Virus record (IMG/VR): IMGVR_UViG_3300043449_000274
Coordinates: 1 to 28,440 of that record
Source: a virus
Length of the DNA: 28,440 nt
Reading direction: 5' to 3' (one strand)
The position numbers were made by a program, and so were the translations under genes. Below, piece after piece: positions 1 through 5,745 of the stretch (position 1 is its first letter; each line of letters begins with the position of its first letter). Below the pieces are notes generated by a model. That model was not told the DNA's origin and searched no databases. It saw only the letters and a list, made by a program, of their open reading frames with translations.

Positions 1-2
1 TG

Positions 3-779
3 TTACCACTCAATCAGGCAATCAATCAGGCACTTTCGACAAGTACAGGGACAGGCTCGAACAATCCCGGAAGTTTGCAGAAGAACTTGACAAGCAGCGA
101 GGCTTTAGACCTTGAACGCTTCCAGCTTGCACGGGCTTCAACTATGTTTAAAAACGTTAGCATGGCAATGGCTTTTGAATTGCTTTTAGGTGGTATGTAC
201 AAGCTGGGTGTAAAACCCGAAAAAGCACCTAATGACCATGATTTAGCTTTGATGCAGGCGGCTATTGTTGCGGAATACCCAAACATAAAAATAGGCGAAA
301 TCGGGTTAGCTTTTGATTTAGCGAGTAAAGGAAAGTTAGACATGGATGCAGAAACATATCAGAACTTTTCAATGCTTTACCTTCATCGTATCCTGCGAGC
401 CTTTGCCCGTTATGGTATTGTAAAGCTGAACGAGATTAAACCTGTACAGGAGCAGAAATGGAATCCTGAAGTAGTAACCGATAGGGAAAAGATGGAGATT
501 GCGTGGGATTGCTACAAGAAGTTCAGGAAGTGGGACAGCATCGTTTTCGGGCTTGACGTGTTTAAAATCCTGCACAAAGAAGGAAAGATAGTAGTCACAC
601 CAGCAGCAACTTTACAAAAGGTTAGAACTGCGATGAACGACCAGATGATTACAGGAAGCAGCAGGAGAAAGGCTGAAATTGCCAGCCTGCTTAATGATGA
701 TGATTATATGGAACACCAATGCTACCGTATGGCGGTTGCAGATTATTTTGATACTTTTTTAAAAAAATCTGAAAAATAA
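3..779 (+). CDS. Conserved phage protein, 5'-truncated by window edge; possibly replication-associated
   Basis: The reading frame is open from base 3 to the TAA at 777-779 with no ATG before the conserved part. An apparent start at 75 is only a TTG inside the continuous frame, so the gene almost certainly begins upstream of the window. About 258 codons are visible. After a low-complexity Gln/Ser/Thr/Gly linker comes an alpha-helical domain with a conserved-looking stretch (IGEIGLAFDLASKGKLD, then ETYQNFSMLYLHRILRAF). I associate this pattern with proteins in the replication region of Bacteroidota phages, but I cannot name a family. No enzymatic motif is visible. It lies just before a strong promoter, so it probably ends an upstream transcription unit. 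Role: unknown; replication or helicase-loader function is only an inference from position and general look. Confidence 0.7.
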   Translation, partial: LPLNQAINQALSTSTGTGSNNPGSLQKNLTSSEALDLERFQLARASTMFKNVSMAMAFELLLGGMYKLGVKPEKAPNDHDLALMQAAIVAEYPNIKIGEIGLAFDLASKGKLDMDAETYQNFSMLYLHRILRAFARYGIVKLNEIKPVQEQKWNPEVVTDREKMEIAWDCYKKFRKWDSIVFGLDVFKILHKEGKIVVTPAATLQKVRTAMNDQMITGSSRRKAEIASLLNDDDYMEHQCYRMAVADYFDTFLKKSEK

Positions 780-810
780 TTTGGTAAATAAAATAATACC
801 CTTATCTTTG
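780..810 (+). promoter_or_regulatory. Bacteroidota-type sigma-A promoter (-33 TTTG / -7 TATCTTTG)
   Basis: TTTG at 780-783, a 19-nt spacer and TATCTTTG at 803-810 match the Bacteroidota primary-sigma consensus (TTG/TTTG, about 19-21 nt, TAnnTTTG) exactly. It begins one base after the stop codon of the preceding gene, and transcription would start a few bases downstream, giving a leader of roughly 25 nt before the ATG at 841. It is the best promoter in the window and probably drives the early accessory genes from 841 onward. Confidence 0.8.
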
Positions 811-840
811 ATATATCAAATCACAATCAAACACAACACA

Positions 841-1152
841 ATGAACACAACTAAGAAAATCACAATGGCAACTTTGAAAAGTTTTGTAAAGAAAAATTCA
901 AATGAACTGCACATTAATTTAAAAAGCGCATTCAGCGGTTATACTGATTGCGTTGAAAGCGTAGGTAATACTTTTCAAAAAACATCAGTAAAAACTTCAG
1001 ATGTTAATTATAAGCATACTTTAGGTGTAGATGGTGCATGGTTTGTTGGTTCTTCAAGAGATTACCTGAATGCTTTTGAAAATGATTCTTTTATAGGTAT
1101 TGAGGTTTACAATTCATGCGGCTGCTTTATATTGGCAGTATCTAAAAACTAA
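841..1152 (+). CDS. Small conserved hypothetical protein (103 aa)
   Basis: ATG at 841 follows the A/C-rich leader AACACAACACA and lies just downstream of the promoter at 780-810; an in-frame TTG at 781 is rejected as a start because it sits inside the promoter. The protein begins with Lys/Thr-rich residues, then a segment with LKSFVKKNSNELHINLKSAF and TDCVESVG, and ends in a hydrophobic tail with a Cys pair (SCGCFILAVSKN). Its size and N-terminal pattern recall small unassigned proteins of Bacteroidota phages and mobile elements. No catalytic motif is visible. It is the first gene of the early unit. Function unknown. Confidence 0.75.
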   Translation: MNTTKKITMATLKSFVKKNSNELHINLKSAFSGYTDCVESVGNTFQKTSVKTSDVNYKHTLGVDGAWFVGSSRDYLNAFENDSFIGIEVYNSCGCFILAVSKN

Positions 1153-1201
1153 TCACTACCGGGGTGCAGCATCCGAACAACTGCAAATAAAACTAAACAC
1201 A

Positions 1202-1417
1202 ATGAGCGCACAAGAAAAAGCAGAACAGATTTACACCTACATGAACCATAACTTTGTTGCAGCCGAATCAGCTATATGTCTCCTGCATCAGCATGGTGAA
1301 AATAAGGATTATTGGGAGTTAGTTTGGGAAGCATTACTTGATGCCCATGGTGAAAGGTGGCAGCAGATAGAATTTGAACACCAGAGGGAAGAATACATAA
1401 AAGCCTGTCAATTATGA
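1202..1417 (+). CDS. Small hypothetical protein (71 aa)
   Basis: ATG at 1202 is preceded by AAAACTAAACACA, the same leader style as the gene at 841, and is preferred to a longer frame that would start inside the previous gene. The 71-residue product is helical and rich in Glu, His and aromatic residues (YWELVWEALLDAHGERWQQIEFEHQREEY), with no membrane segment. Its stop overlaps the ATG of the next gene (ATGA), so translation is probably coupled. No family recognised. Confidence 0.65.
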   Translation: MSAQEKAEQIYTYMNHNFVAAESAICLLHQHGENKDYWELVWEALLDAHGERWQQIEFEHQREEYIKACQL

Positions 1418-1587
1418 GCAAAAAAAATAAAGCAGCATCAATTACATTTTTAATTATTTTATTTTTTGGATTATTTTGTTATGCAGCTATAAAACATAAA
1501 ACAATTGTATTATATATTTTAACATCAATAATTGTTATTGCTTTTATTATCTTTTTATATAAAGCTATCTTAATAATTATAGATTAA
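1414..1587 (+). CDS. Small two-helix membrane protein (57 aa)
   Basis: ATG at 1414 overlaps the preceding stop (ATGA) and the frame ends with TAA at 1585-1587, one base before the ATG of the Mom-like gene. After a basic start (MSKKNKAAS), residues about 10-26 and 30-56 are almost entirely hydrophobic and separated by the charged turn KHK, giving a hairpin of two transmembrane helices with a short basic N-terminus. The DNA is very AT-rich. Holins can have this size and shape, but no lysis gene is adjacent and the neighbours are early accessory genes, so a membrane-associated superinfection or host-takeover role is equally possible. Function unknown. Confidence 0.6.
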   Translation: MSKKNKAASITFLIILFFGLFCYAAIKHKTIVLYILTSIIVIAFIIFLYKAILIIID

Positions 1588-1588
1588 A

Positions 1589-2176
1589 ATGAAAAGCTGT
1601 AATCAAACAAAGCAACAATTTTATCTTAATCAATCATTAAAAGATGGCACTTGCTTATTTTGCGAATGTTCTTGGGTAAGCGTAAAACATTTGTTTTTAA
1701 ATTACCACTATCTAAAATCTATGCCAGCAGGTATAATGTCAGTATATGGTTTATTTGATGAATCAAATCTTTCACAGGCAGTAGGTGCAGCAGTTTTTTG
1801 TAATGGCAGAATACAATACGATAAAAGGTTTATAGAATTTAGCAGGATGTGGGTATCTGATGCTTATGGGAAAAATACAGAAAGTTGGTTTATATCTAAA
1901 TGCATGAAGGCTTTAAATTATAAATACCCTACATACGAAGGTGTTGTAACTTGGGCAGATATGGGTAGAGGTCATAATGGTGTTATTTACTTAGCTTCAA
2001 ATTTTGTATACGATGGGGAAAGTAGAAAAGTTAAAAAGTACACAGGTAAAAATAAAAAGATAATATATCAGCGTACAGCAACTTCAGATGACATTTGTAT
2101 AGGTGAAGACCTGCCAAAAAAAAGATTTATATACTACTTTGATAAAAAGAAACGTGAAAAAATGAAATTGATATGA
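1589..2176 (+). CDS. Mom-like DNA modification protein (putative adenine hypermodification, GNAT-like fold)
   Basis: This 195-aa protein shows the conserved layout of the phage Mu Mom family, which converts adenine in phage DNA to a carbamoyl-methyl derivative and so protects it from restriction. The visible signature in order is HY at 40-41, YGLF at 53-56, a core strand ending in EFSRMWVSD (83-91), KNTES (95-99), a helix, VTWADMGRGHNG (120-131) and IYLASNFVYDG (133-143). The R..V.D...KN.ES block and the AD...GH.G.IY.A.NF.Y.G block are the family hallmarks. It begins one base after a small membrane-protein gene, and its stop overlaps the start of a zinc-knuckle protein. DNA is AT-rich compared with the structural genes, which suggests separate acquisition. 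Family assignment is confident; the exact modified base is not. Confidence 0.8.
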   Translation: MKSCNQTKQQFYLNQSLKDGTCLFCECSWVSVKHLFLNYHYLKSMPAGIMSVYGLFDESNLSQAVGAAVFCNGRIQYDKRFIEFSRMWVSDAYGKNTESWFISKCMKALNYKYPTYEGVVTWADMGRGHNGVIYLASNFVYDGESRKVKKYTGKNKKIIYQRTATSDDICIGEDLPKKRFIYYFDKKKREKMKLI

Positions 2177-2649
2177 AAACCTGCAAAACCTGTAAGCAAC
2201 AGAAACAATTAAAGGAGTACAATAAAAACAAGCTGCAAAAAGACGGGCATGATTACATTTGCAAAGATTGCAGAAACGAGAAAAAAAGAAGTTACAACTT
2301 GGTAGGTGGTAAAAAAGTATGTAGTAAATGCCGGAAGACAAAAGAACTAACGGACTACTGCAAAAAGGCTTATAGCAAAACGGGGTATAATAGCCAATGC
2401 AAAGAATGCGCTAAATTATATCAAAAATCAAAACGACCTGAAAAGCCTGAAGTAATCCACCCAGAAGGAGAAAAAGAATGCACGGGGTGTAAGCAGTCTT
2501 TACCTTACCCGTCTTTCCATCGCAATAAAGCAAGTAAGGATATGTACATGAGCAAATGTAAAGTTTGTGAAAGTGATATGGCAAAGGCGAGGAAAGCAAA
2601 ACAAGATATTAATTATGCGGCTTTTTATTATCCAGTAGCGTTAGATTAG
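2173..2649 (+). CDS. Triple zinc-knuckle protein (three CxxC-x22-CxxC repeats), coupled to Mom-like gene
   Basis: The 158-aa protein has three internal repeats, each CxxC, a basic helix-like middle with K.L..Y.K and a KDG/KTG/KDM turn, then C-K-x-C. The cysteines are at 4/7 and 30/33, 50/53 and 76/79, and 103/106 and 129/132, so each pair is separated by exactly 22 residues. Each repeat should bind one zinc. The repeat unit resembles the N-terminal zinc-binding part seen with phage HNH/endonuclease VII-like proteins, but no HNH or other catalytic motif follows; residues 133-158 are a short basic tail. Its ATG overlaps the mom-like stop, so the two are coupled. In Mu, the zinc protein Com controls mom translation; a comparable regulatory or partner role here is inference. 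It could also be a nucleic-acid-binding protein unrelated to Mom. Confidence 0.75.
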   Translation: MKTCKTCKQQKQLKEYNKNKLQKDGHDYICKDCRNEKKRSYNLVGGKKVCSKCRKTKELTDYCKKAYSKTGYNSQCKECAKLYQKSKRPEKPEVIHPEGEKECTGCKQSLPYPSFHRNKASKDMYMSKCKVCESDMAKARKAKQDINYAAFYYPVALD

Positions 2650-2650
2650 T

Positions 2651-2718
2651 ATCATATCGTTGAGTTCAACGAAATGGTCAACTATTCGGAAATTCCGAAC
2701 AATTCAAAAACAAATAAC
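2651..2718 (+). promoter_or_regulatory. Structured intergenic repeat, copy 1 (double hairpin plus A-rich leader)
   Basis: Hairpin 1 spans 2651-2678: five outer pairs (one T-G), an A/A mismatch, then TCGTTG pairing with CAACGA around the loop AGTT. Hairpin 2 is the palindrome TTCGGAAATTCCGAA at 2685-2699. A leader with AAAAACAAATAAC follows and abuts the ATG at 2719. Copies 2 and 3 lie at 3715 and 4006. No T-run follows either hairpin, so they are not terminators. Confidence 0.8.
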
Positions 2719-3132
2719 ATGACACAAGAATTTATTCCATACGAACAAGCATTAGAACTTAAAGAGCTGGGATTTGATGAAGAGTGCTTAGGATGGTACC
2801 CTAAAGATACTGCAGCCTTATCATTACATGGTGTCTTTATTGGCAAACCATCTTCTGGTAGTTATAAACTACTTGCTTATGCACCATTATACCAACAAGC
2901 ATTTAGATGGTTTAGGGAGAAGTATAATATTCAAAGTTGTATTAAGTTTACTCATGCAGAATACTCTTTTGAAATTCATTTTGAAAAACTTGCAAATGGT
3001 GAACCCAACCCTATAATGGTTGGGCATTTTGTAGATAGTTGGTTAGGATTAAATTTACCTTTGTTTAAAACCTACGAAGAGGGGGAAGTTGCTTGTTTGA
3101 AGAAACTCATTGAAATAATTAAAAACAAATAA
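2719..3132 (+). CDS. Conserved hypothetical phage protein (137 aa)
   Basis: I place the start at ATG 2719, directly after AAAAACAAATAAC, and not at the in-frame ATG 2674, because 2674-2718 is part of an intergenic repeat that recurs before other genes. The protein starts MTQEFIPYEQALELKELGFDE and carries FEKLANGEP and a C-terminal Lys-rich end (LKKLIEIIKNK). The opening pattern (YEQALELKELGFDE) is common in small Bacteroidota phage proteins. It looks soluble, with no membrane segment or catalytic motif. The next gene starts two bases after the stop and reuses the same 13-nt leader. Function unknown. Confidence 0.75.
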   Translation: MTQEFIPYEQALELKELGFDEECLGWYPKDTAALSLHGVFIGKPSSGSYKLLAYAPLYQQAFRWFREKYNIQSCIKFTHAEYSFEIHFEKLANGEPNPIMVGHFVDSWLGLNLPLFKTYEEGEVACLKKLIEIIKNK

Positions 3133-3133
3133 C
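3121..3133 (+). promoter_or_regulatory. Recurrent translation leader AAAAACAAATAAC
   Basis: This 13-mer lies directly against the ATG at 3134 and overlaps the end of the preceding coding region. The identical 13-mer abuts the starts at 2719, 3783, 7619 and 7803. It probably acts as an A-rich, SD-independent translation initiation region. Confidence 0.6.
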
Positions 3134-3712
3134 ATGGCACACAAAATAATTAAAACAGACAACTATTTATTTGTATTAGAGCATTCAAGAATTAAAAGAG
3201 GTGATACTGTTAAATATGATAATGGATATTTTACCGCAACACATGATAACTATCATGATTCATTAATGAAAATTATCGCCCACCTCCCACTAAACGGTTC
3301 ACCTATCCTTGAAGGTGTAGACTTACTACCACCATATTCCCGACATCAGGAAGATGGTCTTGATGAATTTGAATTATTTTTAAATAGGGAGGTAGAATTT
3401 AATCTTTGTCCAAAAGATATTATAGAAAGAATTAAATGGTACTATCAAACATATTTTAAACCCAAAGAAAAGTACAAATACACAGAGGAGGATATGAGGA
3501 AGGCTATTGATATGGCAACTACTTCCAAACATGATTCTACTCTTATCCTTTTTAATGCGGAAGAGATTATCCAATACCTCCACCAATACCCAACAGAGTT
3601 TGAGTGTGAGATGGAAATTATTGGTGTTACTGATGATGGAATAAGCACTATTGAAGAAATCAAAACAATTACAACTGCCAAAGGAGTACAATGGGTAGGT
3701 AAATACAAATGA
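3134..3712 (+). CDS. Conserved hypothetical Bacteroidota phage protein (192 aa)
   Basis: Starts at ATG 3134 behind the recurrent leader. The N-terminal part (residues 1-65) has KIIKTDNYLFVL, then KRGDTVKYDNG and KIIAHLPLNGSPILEGVDLLPP, a pattern that recurs in many unassigned proteins of Bacteroidota phages and mobile elements. The middle has KYKYTEEDMRKAIDMA, and the C-terminus (about 155-188) resembles a small beta unit ending in GVQWVGKYK. I see no catalytic motif or membrane segment. It forms a pair with 2719-3132, enclosed by copies 1 and 2 of the structured repeat. Function unknown. Confidence 0.75.
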   Translation: MAHKIIKTDNYLFVLEHSRIKRGDTVKYDNGYFTATHDNYHDSLMKIIAHLPLNGSPILEGVDLLPPYSRHQEDGLDEFELFLNREVEFNLCPKDIIERIKWYYQTYFKPKEKYKYTEEDMRKAIDMATTSKHDSTLILFNAEEIIQYLHQYPTEFECEMEIIGVTDDGISTIEEIKTITTAKGVQWVGKYK

Positions 3713-3714
3713 AT

Positions 3715-3782
3715 ACCATTTCGTTGAGTTCAACGATATGGTCAACAAATTCGGAAATTCCGAATAATTAAAAACAAATAAC
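3715..3782 (+). promoter_or_regulatory. Structured intergenic repeat, copy 2
   Basis: Hairpin 1 spans 3715-3742: ACCAT pairs with ATGGT, a T/T mismatch follows, then TTCGTTG-type pairing around the loop AGTT. Hairpin 2 is TTCGGAAATTCCGAA at 3750-3764, extended by one A-T pair. The leader AAAAACAAATAAC (3770-3782) abuts the ATG at 3783. The element starts two bases after the previous stop codon. Confidence 0.8.
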
Positions 3783-4004
3783 ATGGCACAGACAACAATG
3801 CAGGAAATGATAGAATGGGCAACATCGTTAAAAAATAAACAGCAACAATGTATTGATTGGGTTGCTATAAAAAGCAAAGCAGAAGAATTATTGGTATTGG
3901 AGAAGGAGCAGATGATTGATTTTGCTAAACAATGGGAAGCAAGAAAAAACGATGGTAATTTAGATAGTATAGAAATGCTTTACAATGAAATATATAATAA
4001 ATAA
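3783..4004 (+). CDS. Small acidic-helical phage protein, paralogue family member (73 aa)
   Basis: The 73-aa product begins MAQTTMQEMIEWATSLKNK and carries the core AEELLVLEKEQMIDFAKQW, ending LYNEIYNK. The same architecture (short helical N-terminus, K-x-x-E-K-E-Q/N helix, then a terminal Y-N-E-x-Y-N/K) is seen in the products of 7369-7607 and 7803-8015, and in part at 4075-4314. These appear to be diverged paralogues. It sits alone between copies 2 and 3 of the structured repeat, forming a neat one-gene cassette. No enzymatic signature; function unknown. Confidence 0.7.
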   Translation: MAQTTMQEMIEWATSLKNKQQQCIDWVAIKSKAEELLVLEKEQMIDFAKQWEARKNDGNLDSIEMLYNEIYNK

Positions 4005-4005
4005 A

Positions 4006-4074
4006 ACCATATCGAGGACTTGCTCGAAATGGTAAACTATTCGGGAATTCCGAACAATTCAAAAATAGATAACA
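4006..4074 (+). promoter_or_regulatory. Structured intergenic repeat, copy 3 (covarying hairpin)
   Basis: Hairpin 1 spans 4006-4033: ACCAT pairs with ATGGT, an A/A mismatch follows, then TCGAG pairs with CTCGA around the loop GACTTG. Both arms of the inner stem differ from copies 1 and 2, but pairing is kept. Hairpin 2 is TTCGGGAATTCCGAA at 4040-4054, with one G-T wobble. The leader is a variant (AAAAATAGATAACA) before the ATG at 4075. Confidence 0.8.
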
Positions 4075-4314
4075 ATGGAACAAGAAACCGCAGTAGATTA
4101 CATTTTTAGAAAACTTGACGTTTTGTGTAGGCTTACCCCACAAACAAGAGTAACAGGAACAAGCGAGGAATGGCAAAACCTATTTGAACAAGCCAAAGAA
4201 ATTGAGAAGGAGCAGTCACATAATTATGCTGATTTTTGCGTAAGATGTGATAGAGACCAAATGAAACTACTTGACTTTAATGATTATATGAAAATTTACA
4301 CCAATGGACTTTGA
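4075..4314 (+). CDS. Small hypothetical phage protein, distant paralogue of 3783-4004 (79 aa)
   Basis: ATG at 4075 follows the third structured repeat. The 79-aa protein begins MEQETAVDYIFRKLDVL and has a central helix EQAKEIEKEQSHNYADFC, matching the A-K-x-x-E-K-E-Q core of the neighbouring small proteins; the C-terminus differs (DYMKIYTNGL). Its last codons are read from GGACTTTGA, which overlaps the ATGGACTTTGA that begins a 27-bp repeat. The original C-terminus may have been altered by the rearrangement that made that repeat. No motif or function recognised. Confidence 0.65.
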   Translation: MEQETAVDYIFRKLDVLCRLTPQTRVTGTSEEWQNLFEQAKEIEKEQSHNYADFCVRCDRDQMKLLDFNDYMKIYTNGL

Positions 4315-4330
4315 AACCATCGCAACCGAT
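4304..4330 (+). repeat. 27-bp direct repeat, left copy
   Basis: This 27-bp segment matches 5267-5293 at 25 of 27 positions. It encodes MDFETIATD and overlaps the stop of the preceding gene in exactly the way the right copy does. It looks like a leftover 5' end of the gene now at 5267. Confidence 0.7.
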
Positions 4331-4636
4331 ATGAATAAAATATATAAATACTCAATACCTACTAAAGAAAAGTATGTAATAGAATTGCCTAAAGGTTCTA
4401 AAATAATCAGAGTTGAAGATGTAGATGGTTTATTTTACCTATGGGCTATTGTAAACACATCAGAAGATTGTGAAAAAGAGTTTAGGGCATTAGAGTTTTA
4501 TAAAACTGGTCAAGAAATAAAAACTCCATTAGATAGGTTAATCTATTTAGGTACTTGCAAATTATTTATTATGCAGGAGTTATGTTTATACGTATTTGAA
4601 AACATACATGAAACACAAAACTTAAATAAAAAATGA
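4331..4636 (+). CDS. DUF7352-like small protein (101 aa)
   Basis: I choose ATG 4331, not the in-frame ATG 4304, because residues encoded by 4304-4330 (MDFETIATD) are a copy of the start of the gene at 5267 and do not belong to this family. From 4331 the protein reads MNKIYKYSIPTKEKYVIELP, then KIIRVEDVDGLFYLWAIVN, a later KTGQEI and LIYLGT. This order matches the small phage proteins I know as DUF7352 (basic Y/K start, I-x-L-P-x-G, W-A-x-V, G-T near the end). The function of that family is unknown. It overlaps the next gene by four bases. DNA is AT-rich. Family call is moderately sure; a fused product from 4304 cannot be excluded. Confidence 0.65.
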   Translation: MNKIYKYSIPTKEKYVIELPKGSKIIRVEDVDGLFYLWAIVNTSEDCEKEFRALEFYKTGQEIKTPLDRLIYLGTCKLFIMQELCLYVFENIHETQNLNKK

Positions 4637-5277
4637 ATTACGGTGAACTTCCAAAATCATTAGGATTACATCAAATTGATGTAAATGAAATGATGTTTTA
4701 CCAATACTTACCTATAAAATTTCCTGAAAAAACAGATATTATATATGAAGAAAGATTAAGGTGTTTTGATAAAATTATAGGAATTATTTGTTGTGATTAT
4801 ATTGGAGAATATGGGTTAGATAGGTACGTTAATAGTTATGTTTATTTGACTGCTAAAAATATGTACCAAAACAATAATTGTTTATATAATAGACCAAATT
4901 GGCATAGTGATGGATTTTTAACAGATGACATTAATTATATATGGTCTAATAAATTACCAACAACATTTAATGGTAGTACATTTAATTTATGTCATGATGA
5001 TTCACAATCATTGATACAAATGGAAGCACAAGCCTTGCCAATTAATGATAAATTTTATTCAGAAAATGAGTTATTGAGATTAAATCAATATTGTATTCAT
5101 AAAGTATCTGATATAAAAGAAGGATGCATAAGAGCATTTTTAAAAATATCATTTAGTTTAGATAAATATGATTTAGTAGGTAATTCACATAACTACTTAT
5201 TAGACTATAACTGGCAAATGAGAAATAGAGAAATATCAAGAAATATGCCACAAAACAAATCTATATATGGACTTTGA
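4633..5277 (+). CDS. Candidate Fe(II)/2-oxoglutarate-dependent dioxygenase-like protein (214 aa)
   Basis: No family is certain, but the residue layout fits a double-stranded beta-helix dioxygenase. It has HSD at 91-93 (iron ligands H-x-D), a distal His at 156 and Arg at 167, eleven residues later, where the 2-oxoglutarate-binding Arg is usually found. The surroundings are RPNWHSDGFLTDDINYIW (87-104), then LPTTF, and RAFLKISFSLDKY (167-179) followed by GNSHNYLLDYNWQM. Aromatic-rich strands in between agree with the fold. Such phage enzymes may modify nucleobases, proteins or metabolites; the substrate here is unknown. The gene is strongly AT-rich and lies in a two-gene insert between 27-bp repeats. 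It could instead be a non-enzymatic protein whose HxD...H...R spacing is coincidental. Confidence 0.55.
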   Translation: MNYGELPKSLGLHQIDVNEMMFYQYLPIKFPEKTDIIYEERLRCFDKIIGIICCDYIGEYGLDRYVNSYVYLTAKNMYQNNNCLYNRPNWHSDGFLTDDINYIWSNKLPTTFNGSTFNLCHDDSQSLIQMEAQALPINDKFYSENELLRLNQYCIHKVSDIKEGCIRAFLKISFSLDKYDLVGNSHNYLLDYNWQMRNREISRNMPQNKSIYGL

Positions 5278-5293
5278 AACCATCCCCACCGAT
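5267..5293 (+). repeat. 27-bp direct repeat, right copy
   Basis: It matches 4304-4330 at 25 of 27 positions. It carries the authentic start of the 71-aa gene beginning here (MDFETIPTD) and overlaps the stop of the upstream gene through the shared GGACTTTGA. Confidence 0.7.
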
Positions 5294-5482
5294 GACCCGA
5301 TAGTGTCGGCAGTCATCAGGAAAATGTACCAACGCAGCCAAGTTGGGATAAAGAAGTACGGCACGACAATGGATCGAGATGACTTGTCATTTACGGATTG
5401 GATCACACATTTGCAGGAGGAATTGATGGATAGTATTATTTACCTTGAAAAATTGAAAAACGAATCAAAAAATATTTTATAA
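5267..5482 (+). CDS. MazG-like small phage protein (71 aa)
   Basis: The protein reads IVSAVIRKMYQRSQVGIKKYG, then LSFTDWITHLQEELMDSIIYLEKL. The R-S-x-x-G-x-x-K-Y-G-T block followed by D-W-x-x-H-L-Q-E-E-L-x-D is a recurring form in many phages. The EELMD (51-55) recalls the first metal-binding EExxD/E helix of MazG-like nucleotide pyrophosphohydrolases. At 71 aa it contains only half of a normal MazG four-helix unit and would need to dimerise; catalysis is not demonstrated. The start overlaps the upstream stop by 11 bases. Nucleotide-pool sanitising is the best guess. Confidence 0.6.
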   Translation: MDFETIPTDDPIVSAVIRKMYQRSQVGIKKYGTTMDRDDLSFTDWITHLQEELMDSIIYLEKLKNESKNIL

Positions 5483-5492
5483 AAACATATAT

Positions 5493-5744
5493 ATGACACA
5501 AGAAAAACTGGAAAAAGGTAGATATTTATTTATAGCTATTAAAGATTGTGAGCATGAAATAAAAGACATACTTGAAATGTTAGAAACAGAATTTAAGTAT
5601 TTTTATTTAACTGGTGAAACTAAACATTATCAACGTAAGACAGTTAAATTGGACGTAAAAACATTTGATATTTTTTTAGATACAGTATTGAATAATTACA
5701 AAAAAAGATTATCAGAACTCGAAACAGAATTTAAAAACCTATAA
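5493..5744 (+). CDS. Small coiled-coil-like hypothetical protein (83 aa)
   Basis: ATG at 5493 begins a protein starting MTQEKLEKGRYLF, mostly charged helix (HEIKDILEMLETEFKYF, later NNYKKRLSELETEFKNL). It has two E-T-E-F-K repeats near residues 28-32 and 78-82. The N-terminal MTQEKLE is shared with the gene at 7619, so the 5' ends are related by descent or by copying of the start region. AT-rich, no membrane segment, no catalytic motif. The stop is one base before the next ATG. Function unknown. Confidence 0.65.
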   Translation: MTQEKLEKGRYLFIAIKDCEHEIKDILEMLETEFKYFYLTGETKHYQRKTVKLDVKTFDIFLDTVLNNYKKRLSELETEFKNL

Positions 5745-5745
5745 C

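Noticed and set aside
26-343. Reverse-strand open frames throughout the window (for example here, 16839-17525, 19593-20123)
   Set aside because: They lie opposite well-supported + strand genes, have biased composition from the opposite coding strand, and show no family pattern.
781-840. TTG start at 781 extending the gene at 841
   Set aside because: It would place the start codon inside the promoter's -33 element and upstream of the expected transcript start.
1414-1587. Holin call for the small membrane protein
   Set aside because: Two helices and small size fit, but there is no endolysin or spanin nearby and it sits in the early region.
2674-2718. N-terminal extension MVNYSEIPNNSKTNN of the gene at 2719
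   Set aside because: The stretch is part of the intergenic repeat. In copy 2 the same position stops after nine codons and in copy 3 it is out of frame, so neither a real N-terminus nor a conserved leader peptide is supported.
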